Shown here one piece after another: positions 1 to 13,181 of a DNA stretch of 64,000 nucleotides. The stretch comes from Trichaptum fuscoviolaceum (taxonomy: Eukaryota > Basidiomycota > Agaricomycetes > Hymenochaetales > Trichaptaceae), in contig CAJSYZ010000008.1 of NCBI GenBank assembly GCA_910574455.1, positions 3,784,707 to 3,848,706 of the forward strand, written 5' to 3'. The notes beneath the pieces are model-generated. The model ran no database searches. It saw only the letters and a list, made by a program, of their open reading frames with translations, and was not told the DNA's origin. The position numbers were made by a program, and so were the translations under genes. Each line of letters begins with the position of its first letter. Positions within the stretch are counted from its first letter, which is position 1.

Positions 1-642
1 AGCTTATTCTTTCCAGATGAGTAACAATCTACTCGGTCGGCGTAACTGCTTACCTGCATACCACTGATAAGGCTCTGACACTATCGAATTCGCCCTGCTG
101 CGCCGACGCACTCGGGGTCAAATTCAGAGCTGTGTACTTCCGCAGTCTCTAGGAACTGTCTCAGACTTCCTCTTGAACAGCATGGCTATTCGGAGGTCAA
201 AAAAAGAAACATCGTAAGCATGAATATACTCGATCTACCCTTGTCTCAAAACGTCCAGGAAGGTACTGGAAAATACATTCAATTCTCTGAGGTTTCTCTT
301 TCAGCTGTCATGTTAATACGTCCGCGATGGAATGGTCAGAAGAGACGGGATAAGAAGCAAGGACCACCAACGTCAAGTCTTGTGATTGGTGAGTCCCTTT
401 GTTTGTAACGCATTACCTGTGGTTTGGAGGACTGACGCGCAACAAGGGAAATGTTTGTTGTTTGTGGTCTCACCAATAAGTGTTAGAGGCGCGACGCGAC
501 GCGCGCCTTTATTAGCTCAGCTGCGGCCACACCCATCCCTATCTTTCCAACTACAATCATCTCGACATCCCTCCTCACCCATCACCCCCACCTCACCCCT
601 TCCGCAGCTTAACCTCATCTTTTATCCTTCTGGCCTACAGAC
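1..642. other. 5' edge, no supported gene
   Basis: I see no convincing coding signal here. A 62-codon reading frame at 220-408 ends next to a splice-donor-like GGTGAGTCC, but no matching downstream exon could be assigned. The pyrimidine-rich stretch at about 520-640 directly before the ATG at 643 is what a fungal promoter or 5' UTR often looks like. Confidence 0.4.
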
Positions 643-2330
643 ATGGACCAAACAAACACTAATGCTCCATCCTATCCTCACCATACACCAGATTCTCTCG
701 CTCGGTCTCAACTCCAGGCTCAGCCGCAGATGCAAACACTTCAAGGTGTTGAATACGCTTGGCACGGTGCGGGAATAGGACATCATGCGCCTCACATCGT
801 CGCAATGCAACAATACATGCATGGTCAACCATCGCAGAACCCCACTGCATCGCTGCTCGCTCCTCAGATGCAGCAGGTGGCTGCTCACCATGGACGGGCG
901 ATGATGATGCCTTACTCGATCGACAATCGGCATAGCACTGACTTGGTCGCACCCGCTCGCCATCCTAACCAGAATGCTAACAGGGCGCAAGCGGGTCAAA
1001 CGCTTCTGCGTCAAGACATTGGACCTGTCGGTTTACACCCTACACCACGAGTTCAGGACCAGAATGTTGCCCCCGCGCGGCACACCGGTGAAGCTGTAAA
1101 AACTCAGCCTCGTCATCAAGCCGCGACTACATCGAGCCACGTTTCGGACCCCTTGGCGCAGAAGTTAAAGGAGTACATCACTGTCAAGTGCGGCCAAGAT
1201 TCAGACTTGGAACGGGATCTCTTGGCCTATATTTTATCAGCATCGGACACCTTTGTCCGGACAACGTCCGGTTACCTTCAGAGAAACTTCCCTCAATCAA
1301 ACGATGCTGTGACTACTCAGCAACAGGGTTCACTGGAGACACAGCAACCTGTACCTCCTCATCGGAACTACGTCCCAGCCTTCGCGAGGACGAACCCCCG
1401 CCCTCCCTCCGACTCATATCAGGAACTCCCTTCTTGCACACCTACGGCTCCGACCTCGACCTCGCACCTAATTTTGTTCAAGGCTCAAGTCGAGAGCCAA
1501 TCCAGCAGCCACTGCCTATGATGGCATTGAAGACCCGCGCCCCTCGGAAACAGTCCGCGAAGAAGAAAGGGAAACGAAAGGCGCCTACGATTGAGGCGAT
1601 GAATGACCTTGGTGGAAATGCAAGCGAGCCTGTGGCCAAGCGTTCGAGGACGTCGAACTCCGCTACCCCGCCCGTGCCAGTTGCTCAGCCCCAGGTAGCG
1701 CTTCCTCAGGTCGCTGTCCCTGCCCCAATCTCGTCCGATCTCGATTTCTTTGGACAGTGGGAGAGGCCTTCGTCGGCACCTGAGATGCCTGCCACGGTGC
1801 CTAATGTCCGATATGAATCTCAGGACGACGAACCTGAAGGCACATCTGGAGCTCCTACTGAAGATCTACCCCAGAGTCTTCCAACTAATCCATCTGGCCC
1901 TTCCCCTTTCGCAGTCTCAGCCTCTGGATCCGCATCGCAGCCAGAACCAGTAGTTTCCGACGGAACGACAAATGAGACATCTACTGATGATTTCATCTGG
2001 CTAGCGTATTTCCTCAGTGGAGAATTACCGGGTAATGCGGACCATGACGTGTCTCCCGTAACTGAAAGTGCTGAAGAGAGCACCACTACATCTGATTCGA
2101 CCTCAGTCACCCTGGCGTCAGTGTCTGCTTCCAATGCGTCGACGGCAACATCGAGCTCGACGCCAGGCATCCCAGAAACGATGGTAGAAGAAGGGGAGAT
2201 GTCTTCGAACCATTTTCCCGCCGCTCCCTCAACCCCCGCGGTCTCTGAATACACGACATTTGACTGCTCGTTTTTAGACGAGGTCAATCCATTTGATGCC
2301 CAGTTTGGTTTCGCATTAGATTTCGCATAA
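643..2330 (+). CDS. hypothetical low-complexity protein, probably nuclear
   Basis: I do not recognise this family. Two long open frames read as one protein. Frame 1 opens at ATG 643 and is Gln/His/Pro-rich. Frame 3 carries the rest and ends at 2330. An intron must join them between about 1260 and 1480; 1328..1422 and 1271..1422 both keep frame, and neither donor is strong. The C-terminal half has a basic cluster (KKKGKRKAP) that could be a nuclear localisation signal. It then becomes acidic, Ser/Thr-rich and Pro-rich, and ends with an aromatic/acidic tail (FDAQFGFALDFA) like a transcriptional activation domain. A short helical segment near residue 165 (LAQKLKEYITV) is the only ordered-looking part. 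A regulatory role is inference only. The ATG is the first in frame and follows a pyrimidine-rich leader. Confidence 0.6.
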
Positions 2331-2994
2331 GACGTGATTTACCACTTTGATCAATGAGTCATGTCAACCATGTTTTGTTCCCTCTTTGATACCTCATCTG
2401 ATAGTGATACCATTTTTCTTGCTCGATGCGATACCTCATACCTTTCTCTCCCTGAAACTGGCTCTAGCCAATCATGTCTGTACAGATCACCCACCTTTAG
2501 TTGTTGTTTTTTATATTAATCTTACTCTTTGATGCATTTGTATATTATTTACCGTCTTGCTGCACATCTCAATAAACTCATATCACGAAACAAAACTGGA
2601 TGGCGCATACTTTAAATGACGATAGATGGAGTATTTGGTGAGCCCTCATTCACATAGTAGGGTGAGTAATCAATATGACGTGTTCTCTATGTGAAAACCA
2701 CGGACTTTGCTACCCTGCGTGTTGCAAGCAGAATAGAGATATAACTTTTAATCCGCCTTAGTTGCACCATTGATATCGTGTCATTCATGTACTACGTGAG
2801 CTCCGGCATGAGACGCGTAACATCGGCCATGGTACTCGATCAACGTCCTGGAGTGCGTCACCTCAAAGTTTGAAGTATCAATATCTATAGATCATATTTA
2901 TGAGGCACATATAAGTGCCCTAACTTCGTTCCCAAGAGCTCAGTACCCAGAACACATAGCAAATACTGCCCGATAGCTACGCATACCGCATACC
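2331..2994. other. intergenic, 3' UTR and promoter
   Basis: This stretch has no gene. The first part is the AT-rich 3' UTR of the gene ending at 2330, with AATAAA-like sequence near 2570. A TATA-like CATATAAG at 2908-2915 lies about 85 bp before the ATG at 2995. Confidence 0.5.
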
Positions 2995-4324
2995 ATGACT
3001 TTGCCAACCAAAACACCTGCTTGGTTTTTTCAAAACCGCGTCACAAATGCTGTCGACTTTTCCCTCTCTCCTTCTGGGACGTTTCGTCTAGGAGAGATTT
3101 CGCTCCCCTCAGAGACAGAGCTCTCCCCGAGTGAACTCTTTGTCCAAACACTCTATCTTGGCAATGATCCTGGGCAACTCCTTAGAATCTCTACGGGCAA
3201 TCCTTTGCTCACGGAAGCAGCGAAGAAAAGTGGGAACAAGCTAGCAGTCTTCCCGACAGGCTCCCCGATGTGGGCTTTCTCGGTGTCGAGAGTGCTGAAG
3301 GTCGGCGGTGCCACCGACGGGGAAGGCGACGGCAAGTTTAAAGAAGGTGATCTTGTAGTCACCATGGCTGGTGGTTGGGTGCTGTATTCAATCCTGGAAA
3401 AGAGTCAGGCCAACGTAGTGCAGTAAGTCTTGAATGCGAACATCACCCTCGTACTAAATATCAACTACGTCCACAGATCGTTACCCGGCCTGAGCCCGAG
3501 TATATTCCTTGGAACGCTCGGATTGTCTGGCCAATCGGCCTACTGATGTCTTGTGGATGTCCTCAAGCCGAAGGCGACTGATACACTGGTCGTAAGCGTG
3601 GCTGCAGGGTATGTTTCTGTCCCGTTCTTTCGATTTGACTTACTTACGTCAAGTCAAAGAGCTGTTGGAAACGTTGCAGTTCAATATGCAAAGAAGGTGC
3701 TTGGCGTGTCTCGAGTCGTCGGCATCACTGGTACGGACGAGAAGTGCAAGTGGCTGCTGAGCGTCGGTGCAGACGCTGCAGTGAACTACAAAAGCAAGAC
3801 ATTTTCCGAGGACCTTGGAAATGCGGTTCCGAATGGTGTTGACAAGTGAGCCATTACAGATTTCTGATTGTTGTACCTTGCCCATTTCCACAATTTAGGT
3901 TCTTCGACAACGCGGGCGGACCGATTCTCGATGAGGTCCTCATCCATATAAATCCTCACGGAGTCATCGGAGTCTGCGGTGCAATGGCAGGTGCGTTTTA
4001 TTTTTGCCTTGTCTCTTTATGCTTCATAGCTCATTCAAGATTCAATCAGCTATGGATAAAGGTCTGAGTACCACACTGCACAACTATGGCTTGATTCTCT
4101 TGCATAGAGTTGAGCTCAAAGGATTTAGTATGATGGATTATTTTGGCCGTTTAGAGGAAGGTGGCAAGGCCCTTGCAGCTGCTGTTATGGGCGGAGAGCT
4201 TGTTGCCGGTAACGCAGAGACTGTGGTTGACCTGCGCGGAAAGTTTGAGGATATTCCGAAGACGTGGCATGGGATTTTCGAAGGAGTGAATACTGGCAAA
4301 TTGGTGATAAGATTATCGGAATGA
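2995..4324 (+). pseudogene. MDR-family NADP-dependent reductase (PTGR/LTB4DH-like) with in-frame TGA
   Basis: Five exons join in phase: 2995-3422, 3477-3608, 3660-3845, 3899-3990 and 4050-4324 (371 codons). The product is a zinc-free medium-chain reductase of the prostaglandin reductase/leukotriene B4 dehydrogenase type, which reduces alpha,beta-unsaturated carbonyls with NADPH. Visible landmarks are the N-terminal catalytic region ending FKEGDLVVTMAGG, a helix before the cofactor site (FLGTLGLSGQSAY), the nucleotide-binding VSVAAGAVGNVAVQYAK, and a C-terminal FDNAGGPILDEVL block. All splice sites are good and lengths fit the family. However, codon 3543-3545 is TGA, immediately after SAY and before CLVDVLKP, where the family has an aromatic residue. 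A single TGG-to-TGA change would explain it. The gene is therefore either a very recent pseudogene or carries a sequencing error; no alternative intron removes the stop cleanly. Confidence 0.75.
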
Positions 4325-7300
4325 TTATCAAGGACTTTTGTTGCGAATTAGTGCCTCAATCATTGTCGTCTTATATCACTATTTTTTGACGTTGTAGCGT
4401 ATGCACTATTAGCTATAAGATGAAGACATTGTAGCTCACATCAACGTGATACCTTCCCTAGTCGTTACTATCCCTGGATTGAGTACCAAGAAGGTAGGTT
4501 TTCAACGGCCATTCGACCTGGAAGAGGGGTGCAATTCGTTTGTTGATTGTTTATGTCTCTCGAATCTCGATGATATTGCACGAGATGCAAAGTATGCCAA
4601 TCCCGAACGCAGCTGTGATGCACATTCCCTCAGGTTCGTGGTCATAGCCCCGCAACACATCGTTTCTCGTGTTCTTCGGCACGCCCTCATGAACGAATAC
4701 CGAAGACTGGAGCCTGCTAATAGTACTTTGTGTAGTTGTGGGAGGTCCCGAACGAAGGAATCATCTCGGACGCTTCGTATGCACGTGCTGACGTGTCCAA
4801 CGATGGGAGCACTGGACGAATAAACGGAGATTTGCGCAGGATCCGCACGTCCGAAATTGGGCTTAGGGACGATGAGAGCGAGAAGGCAGGAGACTGAAGT
4901 AACCAGAGCACTAGAAGTTTACGCGATAACAAATTATTATGATGATACATACGTATTAATGCTCCCAGAAGACTTACTAACAAGCAGGGCAACGTCGTCG
5001 TCTTTTAGGCAAAGGAAGGGCAACAACGGCATTAGACATGCTTCGAGGCACGAGTACGGAAGAGAGCAGGAGCGGGCAGAGCTATGCTTACGCCCTGATA
5101 GCTATGAGGTCACCTTTGCGTGTAAAGAGAATGAGAGTTCTTCAAGTTTAGACTTAGACGCAAAAGATTGATCTTACCTAGATCAGAGGGATACGTCCTG
5201 AGAAGCTGGGCCATTCGATAAAGGAAGGAGCTTGAATGGACGCAAAGCAGTCCTTCGTGGGGTTACACATGCTGAGTTATAGCAGCGATTGGCTAGATTT
5301 TCTGTCATTAAACCCTCCTTCACTCTCCCCACTACCATCAGCAGAGCCGCGACCCTTTCCCCCTTGCACCCGTGCTTCAGGTGATACTTCTTACAAGAGC
5401 TCCCGACCGAACGACAGTATCGACTGACAGCACAATTGGATATGCCATCTCGAGACCCCTCCTTCCCTAGCGCACAAGGCGATGGCTACAAAGGAGGGAC
5501 GACCAGACACGAACCAAGCAAGTGGTTCGAACAGTGCATTCGTTCTGTTACCCTTATGGTAAGAGTGAGGACAAAAGCCGAGGTAGAAGCTTGCCAAAAT
5601 GCGGGAGGTTATTTCGAGATGGGAGACGCTGATCTTCAGTTTCTGGTATTTTCAGTACAAAGGAGGGCAAACGCAAGGATATCAAGCTGTTCAAATAAAA
5701 TGCAAGAATCAGGTCACCGTCAGACTGAATTCTTGGGATGTAGATCATGAGAGTACATACATCCATAATAACAGGTCCAACACCGCAACAACTTCCCAAC
5801 ACTTCCAGCAAGATTAGGTGCTGATCGAATCGCATCCCAAAAGCTCAGCGCCTAACGAGATCGCACCAGAAAGATAAGCATGCTCCTGGCCACAAACATT
5901 CGCAGGTTTACTCAAGGGGGTGTACCAATAACCTGGATAAGCGGTCTACTAAGTCCAGGGAAAAGAGAGATCGAGACGGAAATTTTACGCACAGAAGAGA
6001 GGCCAGGAACCCCAGGGGCAGGATGCGGAGACAGCCCGATGTAGTACCGTACTCCTTCAACAACTCCAGAGTCTGCCGACGCATTGAGCTACATTTGAAG
6101 CTGTAGTCTCGTTACAGATCTACAGTTACAGTAAGAACAAGAGCTGTGGTGATGTGGTAAAGACAGTATAGAAAGACGCACATTGAGAATCGTTGCAACT
6201 GTCCACGTCACGTTTGATGATTGGCCACTGCCCTCATCTCCCAATACCCGATCAAATCCTTCCATCGATGTATGGCCAGTGTATGGTATCGGCGAGGAAA
6301 CCGCAAGGTAAAAGCGCCTGGGATTGCTATCCTATGGCCGAGCGCAGCGACGCTTTGTCGATGAGTCGCAAGATATCGAATTTCTAAATCGGCTATTGCA
6401 CAGAAGTTGGCGACCTTTGACATATATACCAGAATAGACGGACTCGGATACGGATTTTAATTCCACTGGTATGTGGCAGCGTAGAGGAGGATGAGTATGG
6501 CCTGAAAATGTAGGCGAGTTGGCGAGCCTCGGAAGCGCGCAAGTTGAACTTTGAAGTGTTCAAGTTATCGGCTATTCAAGTTGCCGCAGTACTCTTAGTA
6601 CCAACTATAACTTCATACATACCTACTCTTTCTCGCGGTCCAGTCACTGCCCAGCAAAACGCTCCTTTCCGTTGATGCAGGCTAGATGCAGACACTAGTA
6701 CTACTCTATCGAATTGTAATCGAAAAATAAGAAGACCACCTGTGCAGGAAGGTCGCGAGTCCGCCGACAACTGCTATCGATGGCATGCACGATGCACCAT
6801 CGTACCTCCCACCTTTGCTGCCTTTTTCTTCCACCAGCGTGTCGAAAGCTATCAGCCGCTTCCGCAGCGGCAGGGTGCTCAACACGAATGCGACGCACTA
6901 TACGTCAATGCCAAGTAACTCTGTTGTCCTTGGACCAAATGTTTATCTTGATGGCAACGATGTTAAGTATGTCATCTTATCGTCAACTACTGTGCGCTGG
7001 AAAACTTCCAGGGAGAGAGAATCACTTGTCGAGGGCGTATTCCGGTAGAGAAGGATCGAATGTCTGGCACTCTGATTCTGACCCAGCATCGATTCTGTTC
7101 CGCTAGCTTGTACCTTGAGCTAGATGGATTCCAGACACGGGGAATAAACTGCCACCAACCGATCTTCGTCATTATATGCATAAGTAAGAATCGAATTAGG
7201 GAGTTTGTCGCTCTGCGTTGACGAGGTAAGTGACTGTGTCATGATTTGTCCTTGTCATTGACACTGAACTTTAAAGCAACACCGTTCATATAGGCCAATG

Positions 7301-8578
7301 GATCTGCAGCTGCTCAGGCCTTCCTCGACAGTAACCTATCTACTCTGCATCTTTTACTGCGCTACCTTGCGTGTTGCGTCTATATTTCAGTCAAAGTTTA
7401 GCGTTAGGTCTCTGGACGAATCTAGAGAAGGAATGCTTCTTCGTCCTGGAAATTCCCGCGAAGACAAGCTTCAACTTGAAGGCTTTGGCCTCAACTTAGA
7501 CTTGCCCAGGTTCCTTGAAGCGCAATAATCTTCCGCCGAATTGACAAATTGAGACAAGTGCTTGCGATATGTGTCAAATTCGACTGGCATGTTGTTTGGT
7601 TTCCGAGCTACCGTTCACTCAAACTAACGATTACTTGCTTTGAAGCCTTAACGAGTTATCTGATCGTCTTTTCAAACTACCAACTCACTGTCTTGCTTTC
7701 CCCATGCTACTGAACGTCGTTCATGACTAATACGTCAATACTTCACAAAGGCTACTCCTTCTTATCCCCATCCAAGCGATCGGTGATCCCAATTCAAGTT
7801 CTTCATCAACCCGAGACACATTCTATCGAGAGTGAACTTGCAGAACAGGACTGAGCCCAGACAAGCGTCAATCAGATCTCTTGTTCTCGGCTCCGTCGAT
7901 TTTACCCAGCTTTCAGGCACATCTTACTCATGCCCCATTTATCTTAGAGCGCATCTACGGACAGACGGTTGATCAATGACCTTTTTTTCATTGAGTTTTC
8001 AATGGTATCCGGCCTTGTGGTACCTTGCACTCATCTCGCTTCTTCGACTAGGTTCTCTATTGAAAGGCTGAAAATCTGTGCAGAGTGCCCTGAACTTTTT
8101 GTCGGGCAGCAATCTGGTAATGGGCAGTCTCTGGTCAACAATCAACAACATACGTCCTATTCAGTTCTTCTGATTCTTGCCTCGGACTTAAGACTCAGAA
8201 ACGGGCGCATCTGTACAACGGCTGTATTGAACCTGAGACTTGGAGGGGTCGATGATTGTGATTGATTTTCTTGAAGGTGAGTACTCAGCCCATCTCGTTC
8301 AATCTATTGACACCTACTTTGCAGTGGACGATGACTACATTCTTCAACCCCTGCATCAACACGAGTTGCTGGTATAGCAATCTTGGTGGTTAGTAAGCTG
8401 GTAGGTACCCCGCTTAGCATCCTTTCCGACACACTCGCAACCATACTGAACGCGCCACCAATATTCTTCTATATGATGGCGGGTTTATAAAAGACTGCGT
8501 TGAAGCCATCGGAGAACCTCAAGTGCCCCTTTTATCCCTGAGCCCAACCGCATTCATACTTCATACTCCTTAGCTTTC
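4325..8578. other. 4.2-kb stretch with no supported gene
   Basis: Only short, unrelated frames occur on both strands (for example 4446-4823, 6785-7048, 7298-7528 and 7969-8265), none with recognisable domains or consistent exon borders. Base composition is ordinary and I see no terminal repeats. It may hold decayed mobile DNA or a non-coding transcript. The last 100 bp carry a TATA box for the next gene. Confidence 0.45.
8486..8492 (+). promoter_or_regulatory. TATA box of the gene at 8579
   Basis: TATAAAA lies 87 bp upstream of the ATG at 8579, the usual distance for a core promoter element in basidiomycetes. Confidence 0.55.
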
Positions 8579-10950
8579 ATGTCAAACTTCAAGCCTAAGA
8601 ACATTCTAACCAGAGTGTTCGGTGGAACGTCGAGGAAGAGAGAGAATACCATGGATTACTTATACGCTGATTTCGAGCGTTACATCGTAGAGTCGCCTTC
8701 CTTCGCGTACCCAGGGAGGACTACGGACGACGATAACGATGGCGGAGATTCCATCACCTCATTTTCGACGACCGCGACGGCTGATGACCTCCCAGGGACT
8801 GGTAGAACACTGGACACTTACATGTTCCAGCCAATGGGAAGGCGGATCGAGAGACTGGCTATGCGATTCACAATTGTGTTCCTCCATCCTGCCCGCATCG
8901 CACAATATATTGAGGCGGGGTATACAGATTTTGGGCCTCGTTTCAATGCTGGGTGGACATTGAATGACGCCATTGCAGATGTCTGCTCATTGAGCCAGAA
9001 TGGATTGACAGTTGTTGCCGGGATGAAAGGGCTCGTGCAGCAGACACAGTGCGTTGTACCCATGTATCTCCGTGAAAGAAGGAGAGTTACTAACCCAATC
9101 AAAATTTAGGTCTAACTCAATCAACAAATCCGTATCGGCTCTGGCAGCGCTCATTCGTGTGTCCTTGAGTTTCACCCGCAAGGAGATTTATGTTAACGTC
9201 TCTCACATCGAGCCTATATACCACTTAGAAACTCTCGCTCGCTCTCTTCCTTGCTCACGTCCAGAAAAGAAGTGGTTCCTATTGTTGGTAAAGCTTGCGA
9301 GGGAAACTGTTATCGCAGTAAGAACACCTTCGGTCGAGGAATCTTTTGATCCAGTCTTGGGAAAGGTTGCTTTGCAGCTATGGCCTACGCCCGAGACTGC
9401 TCTAAATTTACGTCTAAGGCTTATCCGGGCGTTAGGGGAATACAGGTGCGCCATTATTTGCTTGTTCGTTCTGTTAAAATCGTTTCGATTTCCTCTCCAG
9501 ATCCTCCGGCCATGAATCTCTTGAGCTCGCAATATGCGAAGCATGTGCTATCTGTGCAGAAGCCGTATCTACCTGCATAGATTACTACTCACGAGGCGAC
9601 GCATACATACACATTTTGGAGACCGTCTATTTCACTGTCATTTTCATTCTTCGATCAATCGAGGACTTGGCCGATCTCGCGAGAATCACAGGAAACAAAC
9701 ATATCTATTTGATCCTACGAACGCTGGCTTCTTGGATTGACGCAATCTTGTTTCGTTGCTTATATGCTCTCAATGATCGTCGTCAAAGACTCGTTATGAA
9801 CAATCCGAAGGCCAAGGTGGCATTTCGTAGTTTTGGTTCTTGTGTACGTGCCAGTGACAATCTCTCTGTTATTCCTATGATACATATTTACTCCTCACGC
9901 AAGTACAGGTACGGCGACACCGCGCGCGTGCTACTGCCGCAATCATTAAGCTTTCTTAAACATAAGGTACTCTCGATGGACGTACTTCCTAAAAGCCATC
10001 GAGATGTAACAAAATGGGGCTACATTAATCCCATAGCTCAAGGATTAGCCAAATCGGCTGGTCAAAGGACTCAGCGACTTCTAAAATCGCTCGACGGGCT
10101 TGAGAGAGAAGTTTGGGGATGCGCATCGCAAATCAACATCTTGGCCCCGCAGCCCAAAATGTATGCCGATCCTGTTTGGATTTTCCTTGATGATTTCGGA
10201 GATAAATGGTGGGGCTACTGGAAGAGCACACTCGACCGTGCGTTGAAAGTGCAAGTTCCGGAGAACCGTTTGACGGAAGAATTCAGAGAGGCTCGAAGGA
10301 TTGGGCTGGAAGATAGGGAATTGTGGTCTAATAGCTACAATGAGAGAAACTGGGCGTATTACGAGCTCCGACGCGGTTCGCGACGTATATGGGGGCAGTA
10401 CCTTCGCTCGAACATGGATTGGGACTGGGACCTCGGAACGTGCATGAGACGCCTATTCAAGGTTGGGAGACAAACTCGAGTGGGTCCATCCACGGATACG
10501 TACATCCCAGCATTCTCAAGCCCGGCGATTAACGTGGACGCAGAAGGAGGAGAGACTTGGAATCTAAAGGCGCCGGTGACATTGCCAAATGAGGTGCGGA
10601 TCGCGTACGAAACGAAAGGCGGGGAAATGCAATACGTGTCGTTCGTACCTGCATCTTCTATTCCAGAATGCCGTAAGGAGCTCGTACCTAACGGCGAGGT
10701 CTCCGTAGACGCAACGGGAAGTCAAATGATAGAACATGAGGAGATGGGATTCCTGGGAAAGCCTTTCTCCGGAGAGCAGGAGATCGAAGACATTGGTGTC
10801 TTCTCCGCGAAAGAGGCGCCGTGCATCGAGACTTCACTCGGTGGAGCCAAAGGTAGCCAGAAAGGGCGAAACACGCTGATCGGCTTTGAAATAAATGAGG
10901 TTCGGGAAGGAGAACTTGGAGACGCGATGTCAATTTGCTCGCTCGACTGA
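8579..10950 (+). CDS. hypothetical protein, three exons, 751 residues
   Basis: Exons 8579-9048, 9110-9445 and 9501-10950 join in frame to give 751 residues. Intron 1 has a perfect TACTAAC branch site near 9088 and a TTTAG acceptor; intron 2 runs GTGCGC to CTCCAG. I do not recognise the family. The N-terminus is polar with an acidic patch (DDDNDGGD). The middle is helical and hydrophobic around residues 230-330 (YFTVIFILRSIEDLADLAR), possibly membrane-associated, and is followed by a Trp-rich globular segment (WWGYWK, WDWDLG). The C-terminal 150 residues are acidic and probably disordered. The start is the first ATG after a good TATA box. The zinc-finger gene that follows converges on it. No function can be assigned. 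Confidence 0.8.
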
Positions 10951-11401
10951 GTCTCATGGCGAATTCAAGACGCAATCATGGCTTGCAATCTAGAACGTTT
11001 ATGTCCATAAGCTTAGTTGATATTCATTGCACATGTAGACGATAGAAGAGATATATCAATGTTCAGACTTAGAGTCTGTGATCAGCAATGGATGAGAACG
11101 AAGAAAGTAAAGCTTCCCGCAAAACGAAAGAAAGGAAGAAACCGGCAACGTCAACCCGGCGCACCATAGACAGCATCGGCACATAGCAGATGGTTTCGTT
11201 TGAGTGTGATCAATATGTCTACATATGTAGAATTAGGATTAAGTGACTTTCGCTATCGAAGACAATAATCTAAATTAAGAAAATCCACAGTCCATCGACC
11301 TCCATTACTATCTGGATCATGTCAGTTAGTCTGTATCTGTAGAGCTCTCACAAAAGAAGCGCTCACCTTACATGCGAATAGGGTATTAAGTAAAAGTCGT
11401 A
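10951..11401. other. convergent intergenic region
   Basis: This 450-bp gap separates the 3' ends of two convergent genes. It is AT-rich and shows no coding signal or notable repeat. Confidence 0.5.
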
Positions 11402-12489
11402 TTACAAGGCAATCCGCCTCATATTACTCGTGAGCTGGTCCATCACGTCTGCCACCTGGCGGCTACGCCCAACACCACAGCCTCCTCTCTCCACGTGTTG
11501 AATCAATGCGCTCAGCGCCGCACACTCCATCCCACATCCTTGCATAGGGCAGCGATATATCTTTGCCGCGTGCTTTGGGCTCCGAAGATGCATATTGAGT
11601 GCATGGATTGAATGGAACTCCCTGTAGCACAGGAAGCACTCGAATCCTCGGCCGTTCCACGAGCGGTCCGTCGCCCAGTATTCATCCTCCACTGGCGCCG
11701 CGCGCCCGCCGGAAGAGTCGGTGAGCAAGCGGTTCGGGTTGGTGATGATATTCTGACGGTCAAGCCGCACAGCGAAGTCGTTCACCTGCTTGCGCGTGAT
11801 GCCTCCTGGGCAGGTCCCGGACTCGGCGTGCAAGATGAGCGCGGAGATACTGATGAAAGACTTGGTGCACCCACGACCAATGCATTTGATTGTGCTCGGC
11901 TTGTGCAAGGAAGAGTTGAGGTGGTGCTCGAGGTTGGACTTGGTGGTGAAGACGCGGTCACATGCCTTGCAGTAGTAGTGAGCGCACTCTTTATGCGAAA
12001 GGAGACCTCGTTGTGTCTCGAAGACATTGCTGCAGCTCTGACAAACATAGTGATATAGTTCTCCGTGTTTGAGTAGTTCTTCGAGGCTGTCGAAAAGTAT
12101 GGAGCAAAATTGGCAATAAGAGTGGTCGCCGCTTTGGATGTAGTGTTGTCGAAGGCCTTCCGCAGTGTGGAAGAGCTATCGAAGTCATTGCAGTATCAGT
12201 TCAAGGCACATGGAAAAGTTTAACTGCGACATACCAATCGATGTTTCTCGCAAAAATCATGAAAGCCCACGAGGTGCCGATCCAAAGCTGCTTTGCTTTT
12301 GTGCAGTTCGTTACACCGTGGACAGTAGTGGTGTCGAGGGCTCTGCACGTAATGTTCCTTCAGACCTGTCCATGTCGGAAAGTCCTTGTCACAGTCATGA
12401 CAGATATGATGGAACACTGAATCGCGTTGATGTTGAAAAAGAGCGCCATCGTGCGGGAACCATCGGTTGCAGCGGTCGCAATAGGGCAT
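11402..12489 (-). CDS. C2H2-type multi-zinc-finger protein
   Basis: Two exons, 12489-12235 and 12175-11402, are joined by a GTATGT..GATAG intron in phase 0 and give 342 residues. About eight C2H2-like fingers run almost end to end. Their Cys pairs can be read in YCDRC, CHDC, YCPRC, YCQFC, CQSC, CKAC, FECFLC and in longer-spaced forms such as KCIGRGC and RCPMQGC, each followed by paired His or His/Cys. The last fingers are separated by a polar linker. Proteins of this layout in mushrooms are usually annotated as C2H2 nucleic-acid-binding proteins; the target is unknown. The start is the ATG at 12489, directly before the first finger. A longer frame upstream begins with a non-ATG codon and was not used. 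Confidence 0.88.
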
Positions 12490-13181
12490 TATGACTGGTA
12501 CGGCAACGCCAAAGGTGGGCGAATTAGTCAAGGAGTTTGGATGGCGTTAAGATGAAGGAGTATCGCACAGAGCAAGATTCCCTAGTGCTGTTGTCAACTC
12601 CAGCGCACAATGGACGAAAGGCAGAGCCAAGCGCGTTGCGGGCATATTTTGTCTCGGTTAACGAATGGTTAGACTGGGTAAAGTTTAAACCCGGCGGCCA
12701 GGGCCCAGCCCGTAACGCCAACCGCTTCCTCGAAGTTATCGTATATTGTCACTTGCACCTTTCGTGTATTAGCGGGACCTGTACAGGACCAAGGACGAAT
12801 CAGTGGACCTCAGCATGTAATTTATACTATCGGTGCTTAACGAACTGAGAATTCATTTCATTCGTATGTTAAAACTTAGGTGCGATGACGTCTTCTTGCG
12901 ATTGTCAGTGAATCGGCAGTGCTGAGACGAACGGAAATGAAAGATGACCCTGCAGATGAGTGTTGAAGAGAGAGACAATTTCTATCTGTATCTAAGTTGT
13001 AAGTGCTAAGCGGTGTTTTATCAACTCAGAAGCGCTCAGACCGAGACCATCCGGGTCCTTGGTTGGTAAGCCCCCGACGTACCATAGTGACTGTAACTTT
13101 GACTAGAAACTTCAAAACACAAACAAATCTACTCAGTTTTTGCACGAAATCTGATTTACCAAGATACCGCTACTTCTACGA
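12490..13181. other. intergenic, promoter of zinc-finger gene
   Basis: This 690-bp stretch lies between the start of the zinc-finger gene and the 3' end of the hydrolase gene, both on the minus strand. No open frame here has a recognisable product. Confidence 0.45.

Noticed and set aside
643..2287. Long antisense frames such as 622-1014 and 1820-2287 (minus)
   Set aside because: They mirror the coding strand of the low-complexity gene and have no family features.
4446..8265. Scattered short frames that might be exons of a decayed gene
   Set aside because: No two could be joined by credible introns into a recognisable product.
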